Source: Bullera alba | Taxonomy: Eukaryota > Basidiomycota > Tremellomycetes > Tremellales > Bulleraceae | Direction: 5' to 3' | Assembly (NCBI GenBank): GCA_001600095.1 | Contig: BCIX01000006.1 | Span: 1,412,412 to 1,476,411 of the forward strand | DNA length: 64,000 bases | Shown: positions 23,294 through 36,123 of the stretch, piece after piece | Layout of the letters: each line of letters starts with the position of its first letter | How positions within the stretch are numbered: the first letter of the stretch is position 1 | Made by a program: the position numbers and the translations under genes | Notes under the pieces: model-generated | What the model saw: only the letters and a program-made list of their open reading frames with translations | The model's database searches: none | Told to the model about the DNA's origin: nothing

Positions 23294-24725
23294 ATGGCGA
23301 CGACTTTGGATGATGCAGTGGCCGCAGTAGAGTGGAGTGGGACTACATGGTGAGTGGGACTTGACACAGAGGGTACAGCGAAGGTTCGTGCTGACGAGGA
23401 ATAGGCTGGTGGATCACAAAGGCGAGTACGACGCGATGAGGTGTGATGAGGGAGTTGACCGTGTTTTGGTTGGCAGCGGATGACAAGACTCCGCAGTACT
23501 CTAATAGCGTGAGTAAACGAGGAGATTTCGGAGATATCGAGCTGACCATTCCTGACCTTAGACATTGTGAGTAGTACCTACTCGTACGACATCCTAGCGA
23601 AAGGCACCTCCACTGACCAATTGCGCAGTCACTCGTCGACAAAGAACGTGAGTGGGCCCGACAAGACCATACGGAGGATACTGAGAGCGTTATGTAGGGC
23701 GAGTACTGCTTGATCAAGTGGACGGGTACCGACATTGCAGTGTATGGCGCTCGAAGGAACAAGTGAGTACAGCTGCAATCCGCGCATGTGTTTGTAAAAG
23801 CTGACGCAATGCAGCCATGTCAGTCGCCCATCACCCACCCGAGTGGAAACCTAGCACCAAGGGTAAATTTGCTGACGAGTCCGTAGGGCATCTATGGCAT
23901 CTCGGTGGATGGAGGAGAGACTTCCTATTTCTCTGGATACTCGGCGGATAATCAGTTCCAGCAGGTCCTCTACGCTACGTCTGGGATGGGTGACGGAGAA
24001 CATACTTTGAAGATCAGTAATGAGAACGCGAGGAACATTGCCCAATACCCAAACTATATCTGGTTCGACATCGACCACTTCGTCTTCACCGGCACCATGT
24101 GAGTAGATGCCGAACTGCCTCCACCTCTCACATGATTTGGAACCGCTGACGGTGATTAGCATCCCTGCGGGCGGTCAGCCGACCGCAGCAGCGCCTCCTC
24201 CTGCGTCATCCACCACCACTGCACAAAGCTCCAGCACCACAACTACAACAACACAGCCTCCACCTACCTCTACCCTCTTGTCCTCGATACTCGCGTCTCC
24301 CAGCGCATCCCCCTCGTCTATCCTCTCGTCTGCAGTGGCTTCGACGTCGTCGAGCTCGGCAGGACCGGCGCTCACCATGAGTTCCGTCAGTGAATTCAAG
24401 GTCTCAACCTCATCAATCAGCACCAGATCCTCTTCGTCGGCACCGGCCAGGACAACAGGTACCCCAGCAGTACCCAGCTCGTCTTCGGGGCAGAATGCCG
24501 TTCAGAGTGACAAAGCGGAAGAAGGGAAGGGTTCCAACAAGTGAGCACTCGCCATCATACAAGAAGGCCAAGGCAGGTGCTGACGTGTCCAGGACCACCG
24601 TCATAGCAGTCTCTGTGACGGTCATTGTCATTGCGGCCGTGGTTATCGCGACTATAGCCGGTCTGTGGTGGTGGAGGCGCCGCAAGAGGATGAGAGAGGA
24701 GTCCGAGGGCGAAAGGGGTGGGTAG
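23294..24725 (+). CDS. Single-pass membrane protein with carbohydrate-binding-like ectodomain and mucin-like stalk
   Basis: Starts at MATTLDDAVAAVEWSG; an in-frame TGA lies three codons upstream. Six or more tiny exons then read KNGEYCLIKWTGTDIAVYG, HGIYGISVDGGETSYFSGY, QVLYATSGMGDGEHTLKISN and PNYIWFDIDHFVFTG, the jelly-roll (galactose-binding-like) pattern common in basidiomycete surface proteins. A Ser/Thr/Pro stalk of about 110 residues follows, then TTVIAVSVTVIVIAAVVIA as the membrane segment, then WWWRRRKRMREE as a stop-transfer and a short cytosolic tail. There is no classical signal peptide; the membrane segment may serve. This layout resembles wall sensors, but its role is unknown. 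The exon joins between 23350 and 23640 are not fully resolved. Confidence 0.75.
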
Positions 24726-24821
24726 TAGAGCTATCTCGATTACAACGGCCTTGCTGATCCGTCATCTGATCTAGACTACCTCGCCCCCGAAGCGTCCTGG
24801 AGGTGAGGAGAGGTGACAGTG

Positions 24822-24843
24822 AGGGCCAGCCTAGGGCCAGCCT
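24822..24843. repeat. Two-copy tandem repeat, 11-bp unit
   Basis: AGGGCCAGCCT occurs twice in direct tandem, then AGGG again. A small local duplication with no evident function. Confidence 0.6.
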
Positions 24844-25093
24844 AGGGACGGTGTGAGGTCGAGAAGGAGCAGCTTTTCATTGGCAGCTCAGTGAACACGG
24901 TCACGTGGAGTCTGCCTGAATTTCCGGTGGCATCGGGTAAACTTCGGATCGGAGATAACCCGCCGGTGCCTGTGTAAAGTCGCCGAGAGTTATCCCGGTG
25001 TCCGGTGACCCACGGAGAAAGGCGGCGGAGTATCGAGCTGTTGCTGCTTGAGCAGCTCAGCTGTGGTCGAGTGGACGCAGGTGGACGTAAGCT

Positions 25094-25100
25094 TATATAG
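25094..25100 (+). promoter_or_regulatory. TATA-like box of the beta-glucosidase gene
   Basis: TATATAG lies 98-104 bp before the ATG at 25198, a usual distance for a fungal TATA element. Inferred from position only. Confidence 0.4.
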
Positions 25101-25197
25101 GTCGAGGGAGAAGATGTATCGCACGGAATGCGACGTGTCTTATTCACTCAAGCAACTCACTCAACCAAAGAAGTCCCTAGTGTCCAACTTGCCTGCA

Positions 25198-27198
25198 ATG
25201 ACCACTGATATCACCAAGGATGCCGGGTACAAAGGCGTGTTCCCCTCAAGCTTCCTGTACGGCTGTGCCTCGGCCTCGTACCAGATCGAGGGGGGTTGGA
25301 ATGCCGAGGGCAAAGGGGAAGGTGTTTGGGACAGAGCACTGAAGGACGCCGCGGACAACGGAGAGGATGCCTGCGATTCGTATCATCTGTGGAAGGACGA
25401 TATCAAGCTGTTGAAGCGGTATGGGTGTAATACCTATCGATTCTCCATCTCCTGGCCACGAGTCAGGCCGCAAGGTGAGTGCTTGGCTAGCATATCGGGA
25501 ATTGTCTTAGATTGCAAAACTCACTCTGTCTGTCTGATTGACTATGCTGACACCCAACTCAGGCGGTGCGTCGGACCCGGTGAATGAAGCTGGAATCAAG
25601 TACTACTCCGACTTGGTGAGTCGTTACCTATTGAAGAAGCAGTAAGTTGACGGTGATATACCTAGATCGACGCCTTGATCGCCGAAGGAATCACCCCATG
25701 CGTCACCATCTTCCACTGGGACCACCCGCAGGCTCTAGAGGACGAGTATGGCTCGTTCTCCAATACAGAGCGCATAGTCAAGGACTTTGGGGCGTTTGCC
25801 GAGCTGCTCTTCCAGCGGTTCGGCGACCGGGTCAAGAACTGGATCACAATCAATGAGGTGGGTCTACTCCACAATCTTGGGTCCAGTGCTGACTGGTTTC
25901 AGCCACACATCTTCACGATGTTGAGCAGCTTCGTCTTCCGAGCGGGCAAGTGGAAAGGCACCGAGGACACAGCCAAGTGAGTTCAAGTCGATCTGTCGAT
26001 GTACGCGGACGCTGAAACGAATCTCCCCCCCTCACAGACTCGCCAAGACTTTACTGCTGTGTCACGGCAGGACGGTGGAGCTATACAGGAGCAAGTACCA
26101 GCCCGAGCAGAAGGGCAAGATTGCAATCACCCTGGTGAGCCCGTCGTATGTGTGGGCTCTGGTCAACGCTGACTAGATTCAAGAACGTGGACTGGGTCGA
26201 GCCCATCGACGATAGCAAGGAGGCTAAAGACGCTGCTCAGCTGAACCTCGACTGGGTGGTCGGTTTGGTGAGCTCTCCCTCGAATTCCGAGATCGTACTC
26301 TAGCTGACGATCTGTAAACTAGTACGCTGATCCAGTCTGTGAGTGCCGATATGTGGATCGGAATTTCAATAGCTGACCGTTCTTAGACCTCGGGCGATTC
26401 CCTCAAGTCTGTCTGGACAGTCCAGAGGCAGCACCCCACTTGACCTTCACGGACGACGAGTGGGCCGCCGTAAAAGGCTCCTCCGACTTGTGCGTACGGA
26501 GGGTTGATACCAGATCAGTAACTGATTGACATCCCTGTTAGCTTCGGTCTGAACCATTATGGCTCGGCATATACCACTGGCGCGATGGTCGACCCGAAGA
26601 CAGCCGAGGGACCGAGGGCGCTGGCCTTTGGCCCCGCCGTCAAAGTCACCGAGAAGGACGGCAAGCCCATCGGCAACAAAGGTCACAATGGCCATCCCTT
26701 CGACGGTCAGTACTGCCAAACCTCAAACCACATACGTGACATAGGCTGACACACTCAGTGCCCTGGGGATTCCGAAAACTGCTGCAATACCTGCACAAGA
26801 GGTACACCTCGCCCTCGGTCAATGGGATCCCTATCACAATCACCGAAAACGGCTTTGCGACTCAGGACGAGGCCAATTTATCCTTGGAGGAGCGGATCAA
26901 TGATGTCCAACGACAGACTTATTACCGGGGATACCTGAAGGAATTGATCGAAGCCCAGCGAGACGACGGTATCGAGATTGGGGGATACATGGCTTGGTCG
27001 CTACTGGAGTGAGTCCTGAATCGCCGTTTGGGCAACTGAGAGTGCTGTGCTGAGCGTTGTAGCAATCTCGAATGGAGCTTCGGCTATGCTCCAAGGTTTG
27101 GAGTCACCATTGTCGACCGAGAGAACGGGTTCAAGCGAACGCCAAAGGACTCGGCGTATGTCTTGAGGGATATCTTCGCACATGCCATCAAGGCGTGA
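25198..27198 (+). CDS. GH1 beta-glucosidase
   Basis: Glycoside hydrolase family 1, retaining beta-glucosidase (or beta-glycosidase). The first exon has the family start [27 protein letters not shown], shown here in part, and [17 protein letters not shown]. Later exons give [26 protein letters not shown] (acid/base Glu in NEP), [22 protein letters not shown] (nucleophile Glu in TENG), [18 protein letters not shown] and [20 protein letters not shown]. All catalytic and glucose-site motifs are intact, at a normal family length near 480 residues, with about eight introns. No signal peptide on [11 protein letters not shown], so it is probably cytosolic and acts on imported disaccharides or glycosides. 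Confidence 0.95.
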
Positions 27199-28212
27199 TC
27201 GATAACGCCCTATAACGCCGCACGGACGCTTGTATGTGCCTGCGGGGGATCTGCGAGAGGTGCTTGATGTCGTTGTACAGTAAAACATGAAGATGAAGGC
27301 CTTCGAGACAAGCGTAGTATACGTTGGCTGTCGCGCCTCGCGCCTATGCGCAGAAACTATTTGAGTGGCGCGCAATTGGCCATCGGTGCCTATCAGATTT
27401 TGATGAAGGCCCGCCAAAGATCAGTCTTGTGGGATTGTTTGGGACGAGGGAGTGCCCCAGGGCCCAGATCCTCAGATCAACACCGGGTGGGTGACCAGAT
27501 CAGCAATCTATCATCAAACTTCATTCACCTATCCACCTATCCATCCGCCTTTACATGGCGAAAACAGCCTGTTCATGCCGGGCCCTCAGCTCTTGTCGGG
27601 CCGGAGCGTCTTCCGTACGGATCATCAATCACCTGGGCACCTACCCTCATGCCCAGCGGGCCAGCAATCACGTTCAGTCCAACTTCCTGACGTTGGGCAA
27701 GAGTGCTGATGCTACAAGCTCTGACTGGCCGACTGGGGTTGTAGCGACAACACGGGACGCTCGGCGAGCAGTGAGCATCTAGTACAATGATTTGACCTCT
27801 CTCAGCTCCGTGCCGTCGTCGAGCGGGACCGCACCCTCGGTCCTCACGAACCTTTACACGTGCATGGAGCCCGCTTGTCGATCCAGTACCCCATCACCTC
27901 CCGTCGCTGGGTCTGGGACGTTTCACCTCCTTCCCATTCGGCCGGACTGTGACTAGCCATCGTCAGACTACCACTCACGGAAGACATTACCTGCCTTTCA
28001 TCACTCCTTTGTCGCCTTATCGGCCGATACGCCAAAGGGCGCTCACAGGATGTCGGAGTTGTCGAGCCTGGGACTGCCTTTGGCCTTCTCGCCTTGGCCA
28101 CAGGTCAGAGGAGATATCTAATCGTCCCTCTTGACCTTCTTTTCCTAACTTCATCAAATCAGCCTTCTTTAGGTGAACGCAAATAGCCAAATCACTGCGA
28201 TAGCGACTCGCC
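27199..28212. other. Intergenic upstream of the ABC transporter
   Basis: About 1 kb. One possible small gene (27555-27952) is listed separately; otherwise nothing convincing is seen. Confidence 0.4.
27555..27952 (+). CDS. Possible small two-exon hypothetical gene
   Basis: An ATG at 27555 (MAKTACSCRALSSC) opens a frame that reaches a GTGAGC donor at 27771. A CTCAG acceptor at 27805 would continue in phase 0 into LRAVVERDRTLGPHEPLHV, ITSRRWVWDVSPPSHSAGL and a TGA at 27950-27952, giving about 120 residues. The second part reads like real protein. Against it, the intron would be only 35 bp, shorter than its neighbours, and no family is recognised. Confidence 0.3.
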
Positions 28213-31200
28213 ATGCCGATCCCATTCTACAGACCGAGTCTGGCTCCTCCGGCGGTATTCGCGGGCGTGGAGATACCAGAGTCCAGAGCGAATTGGCTTT
28301 CTAGGCTCACCTTCCAATGGGTCACTCCGATCATGAAGGTGGGCTACTCCAGGCCTCTCGAGGCGGACGGTGAGCTTCGATGTGTCTCATTGTGTCGGAC
28401 TCCAAGCTGACTATCTCCATAGACCTATGGACGTTGACTCCGGAACTTCAGTGTCAAGAGGTGAGCTATCCATACCCCAACGTAATAATGTTTGATGCAA
28501 GCTGACAAGGTGATAGATATCCAAACGCCTAGAAGAACACTTTGTGTCTCGACTTCCTCCTTCAAAGCGCCCGTCAAGTAACCATCCCGATGAAGGTGAT
28601 CCACCAGTGCCAGCTGAACGAGATACACCTCTCCCGATTCCCATCGCGGCTGACCCCCAGGAATTCTCGGAGCGGAGGTTTAGTAGACCCTCCAGTCGAG
28701 CGGCCTCGCCAACGCCAGTGCCAGAGGCTAATGCTCGGCGGATGGAGGTGGTGTCCCGCCTGCAGGTGGTTCCAGAGGTTGAACCTGTGCCGCAACCCTC
28801 CGCCATCGTAGCAGGAGCTCAGGAGGATACCGAGGAAAAGGCCGGACCCACATCAACTGATAAGCACCCTGCAGGAGGTTCCGCTGCTACTCCAATCCAT
28901 TCGTCCGGTTGGCTTGGAAGAAGGAAAGCGAAGAGGATTCGAAACGGTGATCTTGTCGAAGAAGACGGGGTGGTGTACGACCAGAGCCTTCTCAAGGCAA
29001 TGTACAATACCGTCTGGAAGAGATGGTGGCTAGGTGTCATCTTGAAAGGTCTTGGAGGTGGGTCTCCGCTGTCTGGTACGCGAATACACTCTCTGATTTG
29101 CTCTGCTAGCCGTGTTACAAGTGACCGCACCCCTGGTGACGCGATTGATTATCGAGCAAATCACCCTCGCGCATCTATACCACGCTGCGCAAAAAGCAGG
29201 AACCTCCCTCGAGGGATTGCAGCCCCCAAAGTCCGTTGGCTATGGAGCCGGACTTGCCGTGGCTCTATTTGCTATGCTCATGACGGCGAGTTTGCTCGTG
29301 TATCAGGCTTTGCAAATTGGTTCAGTAGTGGGATTCATGATGCGCTCGGCGGTTCGTCCTCAGTTCTCCCCCTACTTGTTGCTGATGGGAAGGTAGCTCA
29401 TCGATCTCATTGGGCAGAAATCCCTGTGAGTGCAGTCCGAGTTACACTCAAGGACAAGGCTGATGCATGGTAGTCGACTGTCTAGTCGCGCTAGGGGGAG
29501 CATGACGAATGGTCGCTTGACGACCATGGTCTCTGCCGATGCGTCCTTCCTGGTGAGCTGCCCTCTTTTTGTCGACTCTCTCCGCAGCTCACTCCATCCA
29601 CAGGACTTCTCGGCCCCGATGACGCTTGATCTTGTGGTGCAGCCGGTGCAGATCGTAGTGGGAATGGGACTGCTCATCTACACTCTGGGCTGCTCCGCCT
29701 TGGTCGGTCTGGCCGTGAGTCCACCTATGCTCATTCACCTGATCCATACCTCGACGTCAGTGCTCACTTAAGACTAGGTACTCGCCTCAGCAGGTCCCGT
29801 GCAAGGTATATCAGCTGTCCTCCCCGGTGCAGGGTATTCCCAGCTGACCAGACCCCCAGCATTCATGTTCACCCAGATGGTAAAGTATCGCCAAAAGCAG
29901 CTCGTACACGTTGACGCCAGAGTCCGCCTCCTCTCAGAGGTCATTGAGAACATCAGGGCAGTCAAGCTGTATGCCTATGGTAAACTGTTCGGCGAGCAAG
30001 TCCGCGATCTGCGGAAAAGCGAGTTGAAGGAGTTACGGAAGAATGGCTTCAATCGAGCGACCATGAACGCTACTATGGCTTTCATACCCACTCTCGCGGC
30101 GGTCCGTGAGTTAGACTCCACCCCCCCGCCTTTTTTTCCTGTTCTGCAACTGGACCTCGACAATTCGTAGAAGGATAGTCCAGAGAGAAGAGCGCTAATG
30201 ACCGTAGTCACATTCATCACGTACGGCCTGTCTGGCCACGACCTGGACCCAGCGACAATCTTCACCGGATTGCAGTTCTTCAATGTGCTCAAGACCCCAA
30301 TCGCATTCTTGCCCATGGCTCTCACGGCGGTGTCGTGAGCTGCTCATTTCCTCGTCGTGGTAGACTAGCTGACAATCGGCTAGCGACGCCGCAGTGGCTA
30401 TCAGTGAGTCAAGGCACAGTGCATTCGTTGACAAGCAGAGCGGATAGGAGTCTTGATGCAGAGCGAGGAGATGCCCCGGCAACTGCATATCGATTGCAGC
30501 TCTCCTTATGCCATATCCGTCGTCGGGCATTTCACCTTCGAGTCCACTGATACTGAAGTGACCGGTGTCTCTGACAACGACGCGGGGGAGAAGGCTGAGC
30601 CCAGTGACGAGCCATTCACCCTACGAGGCATCCAGATGGCGATTCCAAAAGGTCAGAAATGTCGCTTCGATGATGCTCGTCATCGCCCGATCATTGTGCT
30701 GATCGGTCTTAGGTGCACTGGTCTGCATTGTCGGCCGAGTTGGGACTGGCAAGTCGGCCCTCCTATCCGGTCTCCTAGGTGAAATGCGACAAACCACCGG
30801 GCAGACCATTTTCTCCGACGCCGTGTCGTATGGTCAGTTACGATTATGGCACACTTCATCGGCCTGTAGCTGACTCATCTGTATCAGTCCCCCAAGACGC
30901 CTGGATCCACAGTGGTACGATACGGGACAATATCACCTTTTCAGCGGCATCAGAGGACATCGACCCTGTTCGGCTGAAAGCCGTCATCGTGGCCTGTGGC
31001 CTGGAGAGCGATGTTCTGGGTATGCCCAATGGCTTATTGTGAGTCAACTCCGGCTTCATGTCTCATCTCGTTCATATGACAGTGGATAATCGAGGCGGAC
31101 AGAAGAGCTAATTCAGTGACCTAGCACCAGAGTCGGCGAGAAAGGCATCTCCCTCTCTGGCGGCCAGAAACAGCGTATCGCCCTAGCTCGCGCAGCGTAC

Positions 31201-34200
31201 GATACCTCCAGCCCGATCGTCCTCCTGGACGACCCGCTCTCGGCGGTGGATGCCAACGTCTCTCATCAGATCCTGAACCAGTGTATCCTCCAAGGCGCGC
31301 TCTCCGCGAGATCTAGGGTGATAGTCACGCACGACCTGGACGTGGTGTCGAGGGCGGATTGGGTAGTCGTAATGGACAGACAGGGCCAGATCGGCAGTAT
31401 CGCCCAACAAGGGCCTTATCACGTGAGTCCCCACTCTGAGCCTTGACTGTCGTGTAGAGGTGTTCTGATATAGTATTGCAGATTCTGAGTCGACAGCATG
31501 GCATCCTGCAGACATTACTGAGGGAACATGCCCCTCGTCTTAGAACCGCCCATTCCCGAAGCACAGTACTCCGTCCACAGACTCAGCTCGAGACTCGCCC
31601 TCAATCGGCGTACGCTGTGCAATCCTCCCAGCGCTTGTCAACTTGGTACCTCGACCAAGGCCCGTCCCCGCTGTTTGACCTGGAAGAGGAACGCGAGGTC
31701 GGGGTCCTCCCCTGGTCGGTATACACGACTTATGTGAAGGCAATGGGGTCGTGGGGGTGGGTTGCCGTAGCGGGGGTATTGTTGTGCTTGACGCAAATGG
31801 CCAATGTCTCAAATTCGCTCTTTCTGGGATTCTGGGCTGGCAACGAGCTTGGACTGCCGCAGACGAGCTATATGGTGGTGTATGCGTGTGAGTAGCTGCC
31901 TGAGCCAATTCGACCTCCATGAGCTACAATCTGACCATTTGCAGGTCTCGGAGTCGGCATTGCGATATTCACCGTAAGTGACGACAGAGCTTTCGTCCTA
32001 GATTGAAATTGAGCTGCGGCAGAGCGTAATCGCTGACCCCCATACGTAGTGGTCAGCCTCGTTCATCATGTTCCTAGCTGGGATTCGGGCCTCGTACCAC
32101 CTTTTCAACTCGGCCTGGGACGCCGTCCTCCGCGCTCCAGTCTCATGGCACGATCAGACCCCCGTGAGTCTCTGTCTGTGTCAATGCAAGCTGCTCCTGG
32201 ATGTCACTGATGCGGAGATTACAGAGCGGGCGTATCATCAATCGCTTGTCAAAGGGTGAGTTGGGTCAGCTTTTCGCTTCACGGCTGGCCAAGCTGATAG
32301 ACCGGTTGATACTCAGACATCGAGATGCTAGATGACCGTATGGCTTTCGCTTGGGAACAAATGCTGGCGTGAGCTGCCATCCTGTCCTCTTATCGTCACC
32401 GGACGGACAAACTCCTAATACCTGGACTGTAGGACCGCGCTCGCCGTCGTGGGCACACTCGGACTAGTGCTCTACGTGTATCCATACCTCGGTATCGCCT
32501 TCATACCGCTTTGCATCCTATACGTGAGTTCACCACCAGAGTGATCTGACTCCCCCAGCACCATCACCTGACTTCCTTCTCGGCTGATCGTGATATGCTG
32601 TCATGCTGACTATCTCCGTGTAGTACCTCTGCGCCGCGTTCTACCGCCAGACTTCGAGGGAGATCAAGCGGGTAGACTCGATTTCCAAGAGTTTCATCTA
32701 TAGCTCGTTCAGCGAGCAGGTGCGTTTCCCTGCCCGCAGAAAGAATTCGTGGGGATCACTGCTAAGACGAGGTTATAGCTCGGGGGGCTATCGGTCATCA
32801 GGGCATTTCGGAAGCAGGGGACATTCGAGCGCCGACTCCAGTCTGCGATCAACAACGAGTGTGTGAGTAGACTGCGAGGTAACGCCGCGATCTCCAAGAC
32901 TGACGAAATTTCTCGTACAGCAAGCCTACATTATAACGGTGAGCTGGAGCGATTCCAGTTAATCACCTCACCGGTGCGCAATCCAGCTGACTCAGTCTAT
33001 AGATCACAATTCAGCGGTCAGCTCTCTAGTTCCCATTGACGGTCGAAGACATCAGCTGAAAATCTTGACTGTGCAGATGGCTCGGGGTGCGACTCGACCT
33101 GTTCAGCAATCTCTTGGTGATGGTGAGTCGTGCCGGCAGCTAGATCGTCTGTGAGATCCCTTAGCTGAACTGTATCCAGCTCATTGCCATCATTGGCGCT
33201 GTGCTCCGCGACTCTGTCAACCCGTCCAAGTTTGGGGTAGTGCTCACGTACACGCTCGCCGCGGCGGCTCTGTTCGCCAACCTGGTATCCCTGTACGCTC
33301 AAGTCGAGCAGGAGATGGTGGGTCATCTTATTCGCATGATTATAACCAAGTTCAATACTGACAATCCCGCAGAACAACGCCGAGAGAGTGCTGCACTACA
33401 CCAATCTCCCCTCAGAGCCGACTGCGACTCAGGACTCCGATGATCTGGATCCCAACTGGCCATCTGAGGGGAAGATTGACTTTGACGGGGTATACCTCCG
33501 ATACAGGCCCGACTTGCCTCATGTCCTCCGCGGGCTCAGCTTCACCGTCGGCGCCGGAGAGAAGGTGGGCATTATCGGGCGGACGGGCGCCGGGAAGAGC
33601 AGTATAGCCCAAGCGCTATTCCGTATGGTTGAACTCGACCGCGGTGGGATATTCATCGACGGGGTGGATACCAAGTCTGTCGACATTGACGAGGTGGGCT
33701 CTTTCAGATATCTCCGATCCTTTAGTCTTCGCTTGGGGTGCTTGCTGACAAGTCTAGCTCCGATCTCGACTGGCCATCATCCCACAAGATGCCTTCCTCT
33801 TCGAGGGCAGTATAAGGTGTGTCCCCGTGTTCGAATCAGTGGAGTCAAAGTCTGACTGTCTGTAGATCCAATATTGACCCGGCGGGCGTACACCCCGACG
33901 CCGAGCTCAATGCGTGTCTCGACCTGATCCTCTCCGACCCCATGGCGACAGAAGCGCTTAGGTCAAAATTGGCTCTCGATTGTGTTGTCAGTCATGAAGG
34001 TGCAAACTTCAGTGCTGGGGAGAAACAGCTAGGTAAGTCCCAAATACGTCCTCCTCCTCATCCTCTGCCTCGCGGGTTGCAGCCCGACTGACACAAACTG
34101 TCAGTCGCTCTTGTGAGGGCATTGATGAAAGGCACCAAGATCGTCTTGTTGGACGAGGCGACATCGTCCGTGGATCCAGAGACGGATGCGCTGATCCAGC

Positions 34201-34715
34201 GAGTCATCCAATCCCACTTCAAGCACGTCACCGTGAGTCCATGCTCCCCAATCGCTCCTCCAAGCTACGGAAGGTCTGTGAGTTCGATCACTGCTGACTG
34301 CTTTGGCGGCAGTTGCTGTCGATTGCACATCGCCTGCAGACGGTAGCGTACTATGATAGAATCCTGGTCATGGACCAAGGCCAGGTCGTCGAGGTGAGTT
34401 CAACACCGACTCGCTCGATATTGAGTATGACGGACGAGGGCTGAAGCTTCGCAGTTTGACACGCCTATACGCTTGTTCGACAATGGGTCGATTTTCAGAA
34501 CACTATGTGATCGAGTGGTAAGTAGACCTAGTCTGAACATACTGCCTCGCGGCTGATGCCAAATAAAGGGACTCCGACGACAAGACCTCATTAGGCTCAA
34601 ACATGATGCCGAGTTTGCGACGCAAATGGCGAGAGATCGCTCATCGCTGCTGTACCACTTCACCGTAGCAGATGCCTGGGAAAAGACTGGACCGAGGGAT
34701 ACCTGGTTTGGATAG
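28213..34715 (+). CDS. ABC transporter, ABCC/MRP subfamily, Yor1-like multidrug exporter
   Basis: Full ABCC transporter with layout TMD1-NBD1-TMD2-NBD2 and more than 20 introns. The N-terminus has the Yor1-type sequence WLSRLTFQWVTPIMKVGYSR and DLWTLTPE, with no extra TMD0, followed by a long hydrophilic insert. NBD1: Walker A GRVGTGKSALLSG, Q-loop SYVPQDAWIHSGTIRDNI, signature LSGGQKQRIALARA, Walker B IVLLDDPLSAVD. TMD2 starts around GSWGWVAVAGVLLCLTQM. NBD2: GRTGAGKSSIAQALFRM, IPQDAFLFEGSIRSNIDP, signature FSAGEKQLVALVRAL, IVLLDEATSSVD and SIAHRLQTV. The NBD2 signature with GEKQ instead of GGQ matches the Yor1 group. Likely ATP-driven export of organic anions or drugs at the plasma membrane. 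A 54-bp intron at 29806-29859 is in frame and stop-free. Stop at 34713-34715. Confidence 0.95.
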
Positions 34716-34856
34716 ATGCTCTGATTTAGTACGAGTACGGGTTCCGAAGATCCCCACCTGTGAGCGGTCGGTGTCCTGGTAGACAGAATACAGCTCCATC
34801 TCTGCCGCATAACACAATTATAAATCGCGTACGTACTGAACATGTATCCTCCCAGA

Positions 34857-36123
34857 TCAAGCCGCCTTTCCCTTGCCCAGACCTCCGGGCAGTGGGACCA
34901 AGACAGAAGTTTCCTCGACGTACTTCCTCCACTTTGGGTCACTTCCCCATTTCTTCTCGGCCGACTTCTCGAGGGGTGGGACTCCAGAAGCGTATCTGAG
35001 AAGAACGTAGGTGAAGATTGGAGACAGCCAGACGAGCGATCTGGCCCTGCCTTGCGAGAGAGCGGACATGGCAAGGACAGGAGGTCCGAGTTGGAGCGCG
35101 AATTCACCCAGGTAGCTACTTTGCGTCAGCCAGGACTCTAAGATGCCACAAGGCTGAGGTAGGGTGATGGAAGACTCACTTGGGGTGTCTCGAGATTGAC
35201 CAAAGACCGGATGAAATAAACTTCTCCTCGTGCTTCTTCTCCTCTTTGGCCTTTCTCCATGCGCTCTTCTCTGCTCGATGTCAGCTGGCCCCGGCAGTAC
35301 TTGGTTTCCGTACTCACCGCTATCGGCGAGGATCTCAAGACCGAAGCCTGATGCCCAAATACCCAGTCCAATGAGGTCTTTAACACCCAGGGCAGCTTGA
35401 GATGCAGGAAGGACGTTGATCAGAACAGCGGGGAAGGAGATAAGAGTGACCCAGAGTGCTTGACCGAACCTGATTCGGTAAGATAAGTCACAGGGCTTAC
35501 AACACCTCGCCAACATGATTAGCTCACCAGAACCCAGAGAAAGCAGCGGGTTTGCCTTTGACATCGTCAAATCGACCATCTTTACCGGTTTTCAGCACAC
35601 GCTGAAAACAGAAACCATCAGTCTTGTGTTCATGCGCGGATCGTGAGAGTGAATTACTTGGAAGAGGAAGCTGCCCAATCTGCCAGCCCAGAGGAGGTAC
35701 ATCGCGGTGACCAAGAGCTGACGTGGGTGATGGACCGAGAGGTCAAATGGTCGGAATGGGATTCGGGGGCCGGAAGTGAAGAGCGATCGTGCAGCAGGGT
35801 AGTACTGGGATTACCGTGTCAGCTTCCCTCCCCCTCATACCAGGTGTAGTCGACTCCACTGGCACCTTCATCTGCCTGAACCCCTCACTCACCAAAGAGA
35901 GCAGAGTGGTCGAGATGAAACCAAGAGAGCCGGCGAGATCATAAAACTTGTCTGTCTGCTTGGGTACCGAGTATGCCGCAAAGGCAGTCTGGAAGGCGAA
36001 GCTGGGGATCAAGCATCAGCTTCCACCCTTCCTACCCATTATCAGGCCCCTTGATACTCACGTGAAGCCCACCACGCCCGCCAATTTGGACACGACTCCG
36101 GGATGTAGACCTAGGAATGCCAT
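34857..36123 (-). CDS. DUF1295 family membrane protein (steroid 5-alpha-reductase-like)
   Basis: Multi-pass membrane protein. It starts MAFLGLHPGVVSKLAGVVGF at 36123; the next exon continues FAFQTAFAAYSVPKQTDKFYDLAGSLGFISTTLLSLV, shown here in part. Later exons include QALWVTLISFPAVLINV, LIGLGIWASGFGLEILAD, a lysine/glutamate-rich stretch, GLWSISRHPNYLGEFALQLG, and a C-terminal PPLEKSAEKKWGSDPKW. The HPNYLGE motif is the hallmark of DUF1295/steroid-reductase-type proteins, where it binds NADPH or substrate. Four or five introns. It is convergent with the ABC transporter, 141 bp between stops. The substrate is unknown; ER location is inferred from the family. Confidence 0.9.

Larger units (their letters stand above)
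24726..25197. other. Intergenic, promoter of the beta-glucosidase gene
   Basis: No gene seen. It holds a small tandem duplication at 24822-24843 and a TATA-like box at 25094-25100. Confidence 0.45.
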
